DNA from: Actinoplanes sp. SE50/110
GTDB lineage: Bacteria > Actinomycetota > Actinomycetes > Mycobacteriales > Micromonosporaceae
Length of the DNA stretch: 64,000 bases
Assembly (NCBI RefSeq): GCF_900119315.1
Contig: NZ_LT827010.1
Coordinates: 1,782,001 to 1,846,000, forward strand
Direction of reading: 5' to 3'
Shown here: positions 16,306 through 27,629 of the stretch, in pieces
How positions within the stretch are numbered: the stretch's first letter is position 1
Layout of the letters: every line of letters begins with the position of its first letter
Notes under the pieces: generated by a model
What the model was told of the DNA's origin: nothing
The model's database searches: none
Seen by the model: only the letters and a program-made list of their open reading frames with translations
Translations under genes and position numbers: made by a program

Positions 16306-17796
16306 GTGGGCAAAACCCTCCGCCGGGCGCTGCTCGCCGGTGCGGTGGTGATCGGCGCCTCGGCCTCGATCCCGCTCGTGTCGGCGAACGCGGCCACCGC
16401 GTGTGCCACCGCCTGGTCTGCCAGCACCGCGTACGTGAAGGACAACGTCGCTTCACAGAACGGTCATAACTACACCGCCAAGTGGTGGACCCAGAACGAG
16501 TCCCCGGCCACGCACAGCGGCCAGTGGGACGTCTGGGCCGACGGCGGCGCGTGTGGTGGCACGACCACTCCCACCACCTCCCCGACCGCATCCCCGACCG
16601 TGTCCCCGACGGTGTCGCCGACCAGCTCCCCGACGAGCAGCCCGTCGACCACCACGTCGAGCCCGTCGAACCCGGGCACCGGTGGCAAGAACGTCGTCGG
16701 CTACTTCGCCGAGTGGGGCGTGTACGGCCGCAACTACCACGTCAAGAATTTGGTGACCTCCGGCTCCGCCGCGAAGCTCACGCACATCCTGTACGCGTTC
16801 GGCAACACCACCGGCGGCCAGTGCTCGATCGGTGACTCGTACGCCGACTACGACCGCGCCTACTCGGCGGCCGAGAGTGTCGACGGCGTCGCCGACACCT
16901 GGGACGCGGGCGCCCTGCGCGGCTCGTTCAACCAGCTGCGCAAGCTCAAGAAGCAGTACCCGAACCTCAAGGTGATCTGGTCGTTCGGCGGCTGGACCTG
17001 GTCCGGCGGCTTCACCCAGGCCGCCGCGAACCCGGCCGCGTTCGCCGACTCCTGCTACAACCTGGTCAAGGACTCCCGCTGGGCCGATGTCTTCGACGGC
17101 ATGGACATCGACTGGGAGTACCCGAACGCCTGCGGTCTGCAGTGCGACACCAGCGGCCCGGACGCCTACAACAAGGTGATCACCGCGCTGCGCACCAGGT
17201 TCGGCACGAACTTCCTGATCACCTCCGCCATCTCGGCGGACGGCTCCAACGGCGGCAAGCTCGACGTGGCCGACTACGCGTCCGGCATCGCGAAGCTGAA
17301 CCTGGTCTTCCCGATGACCTACGACTACTTCGGCGCGTGGGACGCCAAGGGCCCGACCGCCCCGCACTCGCCGCTGACCTCGTACACCGGCATCCCGAAG
17401 GACGGCTTCTACTCGGACGCGGCGATCCAGAAGCTGAAGAGCAAGGGTGTTCCGGCCAACAAGATCCTGCTGGGCGTGGGCTTCTACGGCCGCGGCTGGA
17501 CCGGCGTCACCCAGGCGGCGCCGGGCGGCACCGCCACCGGGGCGGCCACCGGCACCTACGAGGCCGGCATCGAGGACTACAAGGTGCTCAAGGGCAGCTG
17601 CCCGGCGACCGGCACGGTGGCCGGCACCGCGTACGCCTTCTGCGGCGGCAACTGGTGGAGCTACGACACCCCGGCGACGATCGCGGGCAAGATGGCCTAC
17701 GTGAAGAACCAGGGTCTCGGCGGCGCCTTCTTCTGGGAGTTCTCCGGTGACACCAGCAACGGTGAGCTGATCACCGCGATCAAGGGCAACCTCTGA
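16306..17796 (+). CDS. Secreted GH18 chitinase with CBM5/12-type domain
   Basis: 496 residues. An N-terminal export signal (about 1-29, ending SANA) is followed by a chitin-binding module of the CBM5/12 type (about 31-80; Trp-rich, with [16 protein letters not shown]), a Pro/Thr/Ser linker (about 85-122) and a GH18 barrel. The catalytic DxxDxDxE is [10 protein letters not shown]: Asp264, Asp267, Asp269 and acid Glu271. [10 protein letters not shown] and [10 protein letters not shown] complete the active site. It hydrolyses chitin outside the cell. Start GTG 16306 follows GAGGAGA. A perfect terminator lies directly downstream, so the gene is monocistronic. Confidence 0.95.
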   Translation: MGKTLRRALLAGAVVIGASASIPLVSANAATACATAWSASTAYVKDNVASQNGHNYTAKWWTQNESPATHSGQWDVWADGGACGGTTTPTTSPTASPTVSPTVSPTSSPTSSPSTTTSSPSNPGTGGKNVVGYFAEWGVYGRNYHVKNLVTSGSAAKLTHILYAFGNTTGGQCSIGDSYADYDRAYSAAESVDGVADTWDAGALRGSFNQLRKLKKQYPNLKVIWSFGGWTWSGGFTQAAANPAAFADSCYNLVKDSRWADVFDGMDIDWEYPNACGLQCDTSGPDAYNKVITALRTRFGTNFLITSAISADGSNGGKLDVADYASGIAKLNLVFPMTYDYFGAWDAKGPTAPHSPLTSYTGIPKDGFYSDAAIQKLKSKGVPANKILLGVGFYGRGWTGVTQAAPGGTATGAATGTYEAGIEDYKVLKGSCPATGTVAGTAYAFCGGNWWSYDTPATIAGKMAYVKNQGLGGAFFWEFSGDTSNGELITAIKGNL

Positions 17797-17813
17797 TCAT
17801 CCAGTGGTAAACA

Positions 17814-17841
17814 GGGGCACCGGGCGTCAGCCCGGTGCCCC
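17814..17841 (+). terminator. Terminator after the chitinase gene
   Basis: GGGGCACCGGG, loop CGTCAG, CCCGGTGCCCC, followed by TCTTT; perfect 11-bp stem. Confidence 0.9.
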
Positions 17842-17851
17842 TCTTTCGTAG

Positions 17852-20264
<2,413 letters not shown>

Positions 20265-20308
20265 CTTTCCGCAACTTCGGCCCGGCGGGCCCGATACATG
20301 GCTTCGCT

Positions 20309-21811
20309 ATGACGAAGACAACTCGGGCCCGCCGGGCCACCGCACTCACCGCCGCCGTGGTCGCTGTCGCGGGCACCGTGGCCGTCGCCATCGCCGAACC
20401 GTCCGCCGCCTACTCCGCGACGGGCACGATCCGGGTCGCCTCCGACGTGTTCCCGGTCGTCACCAGCATCTCGCCGCTCATGGGCGCCCCCGACGGGGGA
20501 ACGCCGGTCACCATCGTGGGCTCCGGGTTCCAGGACATCGACACCGACAACCTCAGCACCGTGCTGTTCGGCGACGTGCCGGCCACCGGGATCTGGGTCG
20601 TCTCCGACACCAAGCTCGTCGCCACCGCCCCGCCGGGCACCGGCAACGTGCTGGTCAAGGTCGTCACCGATGCCGGCACCAGCAAGAACGTCACCTCGAT
20701 GTTCGGCTACCGGCTCAAGCTCAGCGCCGACTTCGACAGCGTGACGGCCAAGGCCACCGGCGGCGCCGAGATCCCGGTCACGGTCTCCGGCGCCACCGTG
20801 GGCTCCACCGCGTCACAGTTCGCCGCCCTCAAGGTGACCGCCAAGGTGGGCGGCATCCCCACCACCAAGGTCACCTGGGTGGACGACACCCACGTCAAGG
20901 TCGTGGTGCCGGCCACCACCAGGGCGGTGCCCAGCAAGCTGCAACTGGTCCAGGACGGCTTCACCGGGCCCGAGTCGACCGCGACGGTCAACTACGCGCC
21001 GGTGATCACCTCGGTGACGCCGGGCGCGGTCGCGGTGGCCGGCGGCGACACGATCCGGATCGTCGGCAGCGGATTCGGCGGGGTGGACCCGAAGGACCCG
21101 GACGCGGTCACCGTCGGCGGCGTCGACGCGAGCTACTTCCAGGTGGTGTCCGCCGGTCAGATCGACGCCGTGGTGCCGGCCGGAGCCGCCGCCGGATACG
21201 CCGCCGTCAAGGTCACCGCGCCCGGTGGGGCCAGCGCCGAGGCGGCGCGGATCGCCTACCGCAGCGCCCTCACCTTCGCCGGCGACCAGTATCTGCGCGC
21301 CAACGGCGGAGTGCACCTGCTCACCGTCACCGGCGGCACGCTCGGGGCGAACCTCGCCGACTACGCCGCGGCCGGGATCAGCGTGCGGATGGGTGCCAGC
21401 AAGCTGACCGCCACCTACGTCGACGCCACCCACCTGCGGGTCACCCTGCCGGTGCTGACCACCGACAGCCTGGCCCTCACCATCTACCAGGAGACGGTCG
21501 CCGGTCCGGTCGCCACCATCCCGGTCGCCCCGGTGGTGACCAGCCTCTCCGCGGTCAGCGACACGGTCGGCGGTGGCTCCACGGTCAAGGTGAAGGTGGC
21601 CGGGCCGGGCGTGACGACCGCGTCGAACTTCCTGTTCGGCACGTACGCGGCGGTCTGCCCGGGCAGCGGCTCCGGCTCCGGCCTGGTGTTCACCTGCGTC
21701 GTCCCGGCGGCGGCCGCGGCCGGGCCGGTGTGGGTCAGGTTCACCTCCGGATCCGGCACCGCGAGCCGGTTCACCCCGGCGGCCTCGTTCAGCTACACCG
21801 ACATCGACTGA
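20309..21811 (+). CDS. Exported IPT/TIG-repeat protein 1
   Basis: 500 residues. A signal peptide of about 34 residues (MTKTTRARRATALTAAVV to AEPSAAYSA) precedes at least two recognisable IPT/TIG immunoglobulin-like domains (about 50-130 beginning FPVVTSISPLMGAPDGG, and about 229-310 beginning PVITSVTPGAVAVAGGD) separated by related beta-rich modules. Such domains make extended surface or secreted structures. No enzymatic domain, LPxTG or C-terminal anchor is present. The next gene is a shorter paralogue, so the pair probably arose by tandem duplication. Confidence 0.75.
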   Translation: MTKTTRARRATALTAAVVAVAGTVAVAIAEPSAAYSATGTIRVASDVFPVVTSISPLMGAPDGGTPVTIVGSGFQDIDTDNLSTVLFGDVPATGIWVVSDTKLVATAPPGTGNVLVKVVTDAGTSKNVTSMFGYRLKLSADFDSVTAKATGGAEIPVTVSGATVGSTASQFAALKVTAKVGGIPTTKVTWVDDTHVKVVVPATTRAVPSKLQLVQDGFTGPESTATVNYAPVITSVTPGAVAVAGGDTIRIVGSGFGGVDPKDPDAVTVGGVDASYFQVVSAGQIDAVVPAGAAAGYAAVKVTAPGGASAEAARIAYRSALTFAGDQYLRANGGVHLLTVTGGTLGANLADYAAAGISVRMGASKLTATYVDATHLRVTLPVLTTDSLALTIYQETVAGPVATIPVAPVVTSLSAVSDTVGGGSTVKVKVAGPGVTTASNFLFGTYAAVCPGSGSGSGLVFTCVVPAAAAAGPVWVRFTSGSGTASRFTPAASFSYTDID

Positions 21812-21872
21812 CCCGCCCGGCCGTCCACCGTCCGACCCACCTCCGACCCATCGACTGACCTATCGACTGACC
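21803..21872. repeat. Triplicated 11-mer between the IPT/TIG genes
   Basis: ATCGACTGACC occurs at 21803-21813 (overlapping the stop of the first gene), 21850-21860 and 21862-21872. The spacer therefore seems to have grown by copying the end of the upstream gene. Confidence 0.8.
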
Positions 21873-21884
21873 AGGAGCAGCAGC

Positions 21885-23102
21885 ATGGCGTACTCGAAGA
21901 AGTCCCGTGCCGTGGCCGGCGCCGCCGTCGCGGCCGCCGTCCTGGCCACCGGCGTGGCCAGCCAGTCCGGCGCGTTCGCCGCCGGCTCGACCGACCCGGT
22001 CCTGCTCGGCGCGGAATTCACCGACAGGTTCCCGGCCAAGGCCACCGGGGGAGCGGTCATCCCGGTGACGGTCACCGGCGGCACCGTGGGCGCCACCCCG
22101 GCGGCGTTCGGCGCGCTGCACATCGCCGCCCGGATCGGCGGCATCTCGGCCGGGGTGGCCTGGGTGGACGAGACCCACCTCAAGATCACCGCACCGGCCA
22201 CCGGCAAGGCGACCAACGCCACCATGCAGCTGTTCCGCAAGGGGGCGGCCGGGCCGATGTCCGGCGCGGTGGTCGCCTACTACCCGGGCGTCGTCTCGGT
22301 CTCCCCGTCGAAGATCAGCTCCGAGGGCGGTGCGCTGGTCACCATCAACGGCAACGGCTTTCTCGGCATCGACCCGGACACCCCGGGCGCGGTCACCTTC
22401 GGCGACGTCCCGGCCACCGCGATCACCGTGGTCTCGGCCACCCGGATCACCGCGGTCGCCCCGGAGGGGGCCAACGGCCCGGCGACCGTGCGGGTCAAGA
22501 GTGACGGTGGTACCAGCGAGGTGAGCGGCGGCGGCAAGGTCAACTACCGGGGCGCGCTGAGCGTCGACACCACCGACGACCCGACCGCCAAGGCCAGCGG
22601 CGGTCCGCTGCTGCTGAAGATCAAGGGCGGCACGGTCGGCGCCAGCGCCAAGGAGTTCACCGCCGAGCGGATCGTGGTGCGCCTCGACCGCAAGGCGCTC
22701 ACCGCCACCTGGGTCGACGAGAGCCACGTCAAGGTCGTGATGCCGCCCCGGCTCACCGATACCGCAACGCTCACCGTCACCCATGACGACATCCCGGGCG
22801 ACGAGGCCACGGTGAGCATCGCCCCGGTGGTGACCAACCTGTCGGCGAAGACCGACACGCTGGCCGGCGGCACCAAGGTCCTGGTCCGGGTGGCCGGCGC
22901 CGACGCGGGCAACGCCACCTCGTTCAGCTTCGGCGACCACCCGGCCGACTGCGCCAAGCAGGGCTCCGGTTCCAGCCTCTCCTTCCAGTGCACGGTGCCG
23001 GCGGCCACCGATCCCGGCCCGGTCCCGATCACCTTCACCTCCGGCACCGGCAAGCAGAGCCACTTCACCGCAGCCTCGGTCTTCAACTACACGGACAACT
23101 GA
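21885..23102 (+). CDS. Exported IPT/TIG-repeat protein 2 (paralogue)
   Basis: 405 residues. Signal peptide of about 30 residues (MAYSKKSRAVAGAAVAAAVL, ending AFAA) and an array colinear with the second half of the preceding protein: an IPT/TIG module at about 130-215 (VVSVSPSKISSEGGALV), a module starting PTAKASGGPLLLKIKGGT, and a closing domain ending FTSGTGKQSHFTAASVFNY, very like the end of protein 1. It lacks the first IPT/TIG domain of protein 1. RBS AGGAGCAG. Probably co-expressed with protein 1 as a surface or matrix component. Confidence 0.75.
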   Translation: MAYSKKSRAVAGAAVAAAVLATGVASQSGAFAAGSTDPVLLGAEFTDRFPAKATGGAVIPVTVTGGTVGATPAAFGALHIAARIGGISAGVAWVDETHLKITAPATGKATNATMQLFRKGAAGPMSGAVVAYYPGVVSVSPSKISSEGGALVTINGNGFLGIDPDTPGAVTFGDVPATAITVVSATRITAVAPEGANGPATVRVKSDGGTSEVSGGGKVNYRGALSVDTTDDPTAKASGGPLLLKIKGGTVGASAKEFTAERIVVRLDRKALTATWVDESHVKVVMPPRLTDTATLTVTHDDIPGDEATVSIAPVVTNLSAKTDTLAGGTKVLVRVAGADAGNATSFSFGDHPADCAKQGSGSSLSFQCTVPAATDPGPVPITFTSGTGKQSHFTAASVFNYTDN

Positions 23103-23107
23103 GCAAC

Positions 23108-23138
23108 GGGACGAGGTCGGCGCGGCCGGCCTCGTCCC
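23108..23138. terminator. Hairpin terminator between IPT/TIG gene 2 and endonuclease IV
   Basis: GGGACGAGG (23108-23116) pairs perfectly with CCTCGTCCC (23130-23138). Convergent genes on both sides may share it. Confidence 0.65.
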
Positions 23139-23258
23139 GACCGTTCAGCGGTGGTCGTGGCGCGGCGGCGGCTCCCCGCACGTACCGCGCAAGGGTGCGG
23201 AAGGCGCCACGAGCCGCGGCGCCGCGCGGACCGGGAGGCGAGCGGACCTCGCGGCGTC

Positions 23259-24122
23259 TCAGGTGTCGCGCAGGTTCTTGAGCAGGGCGATGTCGGCGGC
23301 GTGGCCCTCGTGGTCGACGGTCGGCGTCTCCACGATGATCGGGACACCGGCCGTGGCCGGGTGGCGGAACAGCTCGGCGAACGGGGCGGCACCGATCGTG
23401 CCCTTGCCGATCGTCTCGTGGCGGTCCCGCGTGGAGCCGCAGGCGTCCTTGGAATCGTTCGCGTGGATGAGCTGCAGGCGGCCCGGGCCGGCCGCGGTGA
23501 CCAGGGCGTCCAGCGTCTCGGTCATGCCGCCCGGGGTGGCCAGGTCGTGGCCGGCCGCCCAGGCGTGACAGGTGTCGAAGCAGACGCCGAGCCACGGATG
23601 GCCCTCGACGGCGGCCAGGTACGCCTCCAGGTCCTGCACCTTGGAGGCCAGGCTGCGGCCGCCGCCGGCGCTCGGCTCGACCAGCAGGCGCGGCAGGCCT
23701 TCGGCGGCGGCCGTCTCCAGCAGCGGCAGCAGCTGCTCGTGCAGCTGGTGCATGGCCTTCTCGGCGTGCGCCTCGTCGACCGAGCTGCCGGCGTGGTAGA
23801 CGACCGCGGTGGCGCCGATCGCCCTGCCCCGGCGCAGCGCGTGCTCCAGCGCGGCGAGCGAGCGCTCCACCGTCAGAACGGTCGGCGAGCCCAGGTTGAC
23901 CAGCAGCGACGCGTGGATGTAGGCGGGCAGCCCGCGCTCGCCGATCCCGTCGCGGAACAGCACGTCCTGCTTCGGGTCGCCGGGCGGCAGCGCCCAGCCA
24001 CGGGAGTTGGCGACGTACACCTGCAGGGTTTCCGAGCCGGCCGCGTCGGCGTAGGGCAGGGCGGCCTTGGCCAGCCCGCCCGACGTCCTGGTGTGCGACC
24101 CGATCCGCCGGTCTAGTAGCAC
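23259..24122 (-). CDS. nfo: Endonuclease IV (AP endonuclease)
   Basis: 287 residues. All nine zinc ligands of the family can be traced: YIHASLL, VYHAGSS, LVEPSAG, DTCHAW (Asp and His), QLIHAND, DRHETIG (Asp and His) and IIVETPT. It cuts DNA 5' of abasic sites in base excision repair. GTG 24122 overlaps the end of the kinase gene by 10 bp, so it is the second gene of a kinase-nfo unit and is likely translated with it. Confidence 0.93.
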   Translation of the reverse strand: MLLDRRIGSHTRTSGGLAKAALPYADAAGSETLQVYVANSRGWALPPGDPKQDVLFRDGIGERGLPAYIHASLLVNLGSPTVLTVERSLAALEHALRRGRAIGATAVVYHAGSSVDEAHAEKAMHQLHEQLLPLLETAAAEGLPRLLVEPSAGGGRSLASKVQDLEAYLAAVEGHPWLGVCFDTCHAWAAGHDLATPGGMTETLDALVTAAGPGRLQLIHANDSKDACGSTRDRHETIGKGTIGAAPFAELFRHPATAGVPIIVETPTVDHEGHAADIALLKNLRDT

Positions 24123-26116
24123 GTGATCTGCACCGTGCTTCCCGGGGCGACCGGCGTGTTCGGGCCTGGGTTCTGCCCGTGCACGGCCGCGTTCGGGTTC
24201 AGCGGGTTCAGGTTGTTGACCTGGACCTGCAGCCCCTGGCCCTCCAGCGTGCCCTTGGCCTGGTTGCAGTTCTGGTTGTTCAGGTCGGGCAGGGTGACCT
24301 GCGGCGGGCCGGCGCTGACGTCCAGGGTGATCTCCGCGTTCTTCTCCACGCCGGCGCCCGCCTTCGGGGTCTGCGCGAGAACCTGGTCGGCCGGCTCGTT
24401 GCTCTGCCTGGTGCGCTCCAGCGCGGACAGGCCCAGCTCCTGCAGCTTGCTGCGGGCGTCGTTGATGTTCATCCCGACCAGGTTGGGCACGGTGACCGGG
24501 GCGCGGCCCCGGCTGAGCACCACGGTGACCGTGTCGCCCGGCTTCAGCTCCGTCCCGGTTTTCGGGTCGGTGGAGATCACCACGCCCTCCGGGACGGTGT
24601 CGCTGTACGCCCCCTTGCCCTCCTTGTATTTCAGGCCGAGCTCCTCGATCGAGCCCTTGGCGGCGGCCGCCTCCTGACCGGTGAGGTCGGGCACCGCGTG
24701 CACCTCGGGGCCGAGCGAGAGGATCAGGGTGAGCGTCTCACCGCGGACGGTGCGCTCGCCGGGCGCGGGATTCTGGCTGACCACCGAGTCCTTGGCGACC
24801 TTGTCGTCATACTGCGGCTGGCCGTAGAAGACGCCGAAGTGGGCGTGGGACGCGGCGTTCTCGGCCGCCGCCTTGGGCAGATTCACCAGGTTCGGGGCAT
24901 CGCTGTACCGACCGAGGGCGAGCCACCAGGTGCTGCCGAGCACGACCACGGCGATCACCGCGATCAGCGAGAACAGCCGGACCCGGCGCTTGTCGGCGAA
25001 GAAGCCCTCGCCGGGCGGCTCCTCGGCGGCCCGGCCGTGCGGAGCCGACCGGTTGCCGGTCTGCTCGGGCAACCGGGCCCAGGACGGGCGCTGCCGGCCG
25101 GCCGGCGGATGGCCGCCCGGCACCGGCGGCACCACGGCGGTCGCGTCGGCGGCCGGCACGGCCGGGACGATCGTGGTGGCGTCGCCGCCCAGCGGGCGGG
25201 CCGGCACCTGGCTCATCAGGGCGGTCTGCAGGTTGATCGCGCCCAGGTTGTCGCGGACCGCCTGGACCTCGGTCAGCAGCCGGCCGGCGTCGGTCGGCCG
25301 CTCCGCCGGATGGCGCCGGGTGGCCCGGGCGACCAGTTCGTCGAGCGCCCGCGGCAGGCCGGGGACGAGCAGCGACGGGGCCGGCACGTCGTTGTCGACG
25401 TGCTGCCAGGCGACCTCGACCGGGTCGGCGCCGTCGTAGGGCACGATGCCGGTCAGCATCTCGTAGAGCACGATGCCGGCCGAGTAGACGTCGGTGCGCG
25501 CGTCGGCCTGACCGGCCTGGACCAGCTCCGGCGCGACGTAGGCGACGGTGGCCATCAGCTGGCCGGACTCGTCGACCGTGCTGGCCTCGATGGCCCGCGC
25601 CAGACCGAAGTCGGCGACCTTGACCACCGCGTCCACCAGGTCGCTGATGCCACCGCTGGGCGCCTCGGCGACCAGCACGTTCTCCGGTTTCACGTCGCGG
25701 TGCACCAGGCCGGCGCGGTGCGCGGCGGCGATCGCGGCGAGCATCTGCTCCAGGATCGCCAGCGCCTCGACCGCGGTCAGCTTGCGCCGCTGGGCGAGCA
25801 GGTCACGCAGCGTGCGGCCCTGCACGAACTCCATCACCAGATAGGGCAGGCCCTGATGGCGACCCTGGTCGTAGACGGCCACCACGTTCGGGTGGGTGAG
25901 CCGGGCGATCGTCTTGGCCTCGTCGGTGAACCGGTCGACGAATTGCACGTTCGTGGCCTGGGACGGATGAATGATCTTCAGCGCGACGGGGCGCCCGAGC
26001 CGCTCGTCGGTGGCCCGGTACACGGTCGCCATGCCACCACGGGCGACGCGACCGGTGATCCGGTAGCGCCCGTCAATCGTTGTGCCGATCAACGTATCGG
26101 CGACTGTGGTGTCCAT
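24113..26116 (-). CDS. PASTA-domain serine/threonine protein kinase (PknB/PknL type)
   Basis: 667 residues. The kinase domain (about 18-285) has the glycine loop GRVARGGMATVY, Lys47, catalytic loop HRDVKPENV (Asp141), DFG Asp169 and APE at 196-198. A juxtamembrane linker rich in Pro and Ala leads to one membrane helix (about 380-402) and four extracellular PASTA repeats that would bind peptidoglycan fragments. A 14-residue insertion (EAPSGGISDLVDAV) precedes the DFG strand. The Rv2175c-like gene nearby encodes the family that M. tuberculosis PknL phosphorylates, so this kinase is the positional equivalent of PknL. M. tuberculosis PknL itself lacks PASTA repeats as far as I recall. Confidence 0.92.
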   Translation of the reverse strand: MDTTVADTLIGTTIDGRYRITGRVARGGMATVYRATDERLGRPVALKIIHPSQATNVQFVDRFTDEAKTIARLTHPNVVAVYDQGRHQGLPYLVMEFVQGRTLRDLLAQRRKLTAVEALAILEQMLAAIAAAHRAGLVHRDVKPENVLVAEAPSGGISDLVDAVVKVADFGLARAIEASTVDESGQLMATVAYVAPELVQAGQADARTDVYSAGIVLYEMLTGIVPYDGADPVEVAWQHVDNDVPAPSLLVPGLPRALDELVARATRRHPAERPTDAGRLLTEVQAVRDNLGAINLQTALMSQVPARPLGGDATTIVPAVPAADATAVVPPVPGGHPPAGRQRPSWARLPEQTGNRSAPHGRAAEEPPGEGFFADKRRVRLFSLIAVIAVVVLGSTWWLALGRYSDAPNLVNLPKAAAENAASHAHFGVFYGQPQYDDKVAKDSVVSQNPAPGERTVRGETLTLILSLGPEVHAVPDLTGQEAAAAKGSIEELGLKYKEGKGAYSDTVPEGVVISTDPKTGTELKPGDTVTVVLSRGRAPVTVPNLVGMNINDARSKLQELGLSALERTRQSNEPADQVLAQTPKAGAGVEKNAEITLDVSAGPPQVTLPDLNNQNCNQAKGTLEGQGLQVQVNNLNPLNPNAAVHGQNPGPNTPVAPGSTVQITCY

Positions 26117-26159
26117 CGGCGTGAAGTGTATGTGTCTTTCCGGTGAGGGTGACCCAGGA

Positions 26160-26199
26160 TGTCACAGCTGAGTCCAAACGGGTACCGAAACGGCTGTGA
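26160..26199. promoter_or_regulatory. Inverted repeat upstream of the PASTA kinase
   Basis: GTCACAGC (26160-26167) and GCTGTGAC (26192-26199) are perfect 8-bp arms 24 bp apart, in the gap between the membrane protein gene and the kinase gene. A terminator or an operator are both possible. Confidence 0.35.
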
Positions 26200-26251
26200 C
26201 CTGCACTGATTCGCTGCCGCCCAGCCTGGTCTTCCGGATGGATCCAGAAAT

Positions 26252-26899
26252 TCACCAACGATGGTGGAGGTGCGGCGCGGCGTCGTCGCTCGTGCTCGGG
26301 GCGGGTTCTGCCGAGGCGCTCGGCGGCGCGGAAGCGCTGGTGGGGACCGATGGGCTGGGGGCCGGCTCGCTGCTGGGCGCGGCGGTCGGGGTCGGCACCG
26401 GCGGGGTCACGCAGTGGCAGACCGGGCTGCGGCGGGGCGCCGGCTTGATCGCCCTTTCCGGCGATATTCCGGCCTTCGTCGGGCTGATCGGAGCGACGGC
26501 GGTGGCCGGGGCGGCCCGATGGTGGGTCGCGGTCGGGCGCGGCCGGCCGGTCACCGTGCCCAGCCGGGCCGACGGCGACGGCGACGGCGACGGCGCGGGC
26601 ACCGCCACGGGTTGCTCGCCGGCCGCCGCCAGACCGCGGGTGACCAGCAGATACGACCCGGTCGCGCCGACCAGCCCGAGCGCGCACAACGCGACAACCA
26701 CGACGAATCGGCGCCGCGGCCGGGCGTCGGTCTCCGGCGGCACGGTGCGCCACTCCATCAGCGACCCGGGAAACGTGCTCAGGCCGGTCGAGGTGACGTC
26801 CGGCCCCTCGGTGCCCTCAGCCGGGCGGCGGCACAGGTCGTACTTGACCGAACGCCAGGCGCCGGCCAGCTCACCGCGCATCCTTCGCCACAGGCTCAT
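26252..26899 (-). CDS. Single-pass membrane protein with Pro/Ser/Ala-rich outer tail
   Basis: 215 residues from ATG 26899, preceded by CGGAGAACAGTTG. A basic cytoplasmic segment (1-62) leads to one transmembrane helix (about 63-88, RRRFVVVVALCALGLVGATG), then about 125 residues of low-complexity Pro/Ser/Thr/Ala with two Cys (PVCHCVTPP). No known domain. It is transcribed towards the PASTA kinase and divergently from the Rv2175c-like gene, so it might be a substrate or partner of the kinase; this is inference from position only. Confidence 0.6.
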   Translation of the reverse strand: MSLWRRMRGELAGAWRSVKYDLCRRPAEGTEGPDVTSTGLSTFPGSLMEWRTVPPETDARPRRRFVVVVALCALGLVGATGSYLLVTRGLAAAGEQPVAVPAPSPSPSPSARLGTVTGRPRPTATHHRAAPATAVAPISPTKAGISPERAIKPAPRRSPVCHCVTPPVPTPTAAPSSEPAPSPSVPTSASAPPSASAEPAPSTSDDAAPHLHHRW

Positions 26900-26935
26900 C
26901 AACTGTTCTCCGATCTGGTCTGGCACGCTGTACGC

Positions 26936-27286
26936 GTGAGCGAACCCGTCATCACCGAACCGGCTGCCTGGATCAACCTGCCCGACCTGTCCGAGAGGCT
27001 GGACGTGTCGATCAGCAAGGTGCACCAGATGATCAGAGACGGCGACCTGCTCGCGGTCCGCCGCGACGGCATCCGCGTGGTGCCCGCCGAACTGGTGGCC
27101 AACGCCACCGTCCTCAAGCATCTGCCCGGTGTGCTGAACGTGCTCCGCGACGCCGGGTACAACGACGAAGAGGCCTTCCGGTGGCTCTACGCCGAGGACG
27201 CCGAGGTCGGCGGCAGCGCCGCGATCGCGCTCGGCGGTCAGCAGGCGCGCGAGATCAAGCGCCGCGCGCAGGCCCTCGGCTTCTGA
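26936..27286 (+). CDS. Rv2175c-family DNA-binding protein
   Basis: 116 residues from GTG 26936. The N-terminal winged helix-turn-helix (about 13-55, WINLPDLSERLDVSISKVHQ) is followed by the Rv2175c C-terminal domain (NATVLKHLPGVLNVLRDAGY, then EEAFRWLYAED). In mycobacteria this protein is phosphorylated by PknL, which lowers its DNA binding. Here it lies next to a membrane protein and the PASTA kinase, which keeps the functional pair close. No Shine-Dalgarno is visible close to the start, and the mRNA may be leaderless. Confidence 0.82.
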   Translation: MSEPVITEPAAWINLPDLSERLDVSISKVHQMIRDGDLLAVRRDGIRVVPAELVANATVLKHLPGVLNVLRDAGYNDEEAFRWLYAEDAEVGGSAAIALGGQQAREIKRRAQALGF

Positions 27287-27302
27287 TCGCACGATCGACA
27301 CC

Positions 27303-27629
27303 ATGAGGCATTTGTCGTACGTCGCGGTGCTGGCCGGATGCCTGGCCGGGGCGCTGTGGCTGGAACCGATCCTGCGGGTCAACGTGCTGCGCCGGTGGCG
27401 TCGGCTGCTGCTGGCCGTGCTGCCGATGGCGGTCGTCTTCACCCTGTGGGACCTGGCGGCGATCGCGGCCGGCCACTGGCACTTCGACCCGGCCCAGATC
27501 ACCGGCGTCTACCTCGGCGGCGGGCTGCCCCTCGACGAGGTGCTGTTCTTCCTGGTGGTGCCGGTCTGCGCGATCCTCGGCTTCGAGGCCGTGCGGGCCG
27601 TGCTGCGACGTCCGGCGGGGGACGAGTGA
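27303..27629 (+). CDS. crtYc: Lycopene cyclase domain subunit (CrtYc-like)
   Basis: 108 residues, three hydrophobic helices, with the motif PLDEVLFFLVVP near the C-terminus typical of the heterodimeric carotenoid cyclase family, whose fused form occurs in CrtYB of fungi. Together with the next protein it would form the ring ends of carotenoids from lycopene. The stop overlaps the next start as GTGA. It follows the Rv2175c-like gene by 16 bp. Confidence 0.82.
   Translation: MRHLSYVAVLAGCLAGALWLEPILRVNVLRRWRRLLLAVLPMAVVFTLWDLAAIAAGHWHFDPAQITGVYLGGGLPLDEVLFFLVVPVCAILGFEAVRAVLRRPAGDE

Noticed and set aside
24179..26146. Long plus-strand open frame opposite the PASTA kinase
   Set aside because: It is the antisense shadow of a clear kinase gene in GC-rich DNA and has no recognisable domain.
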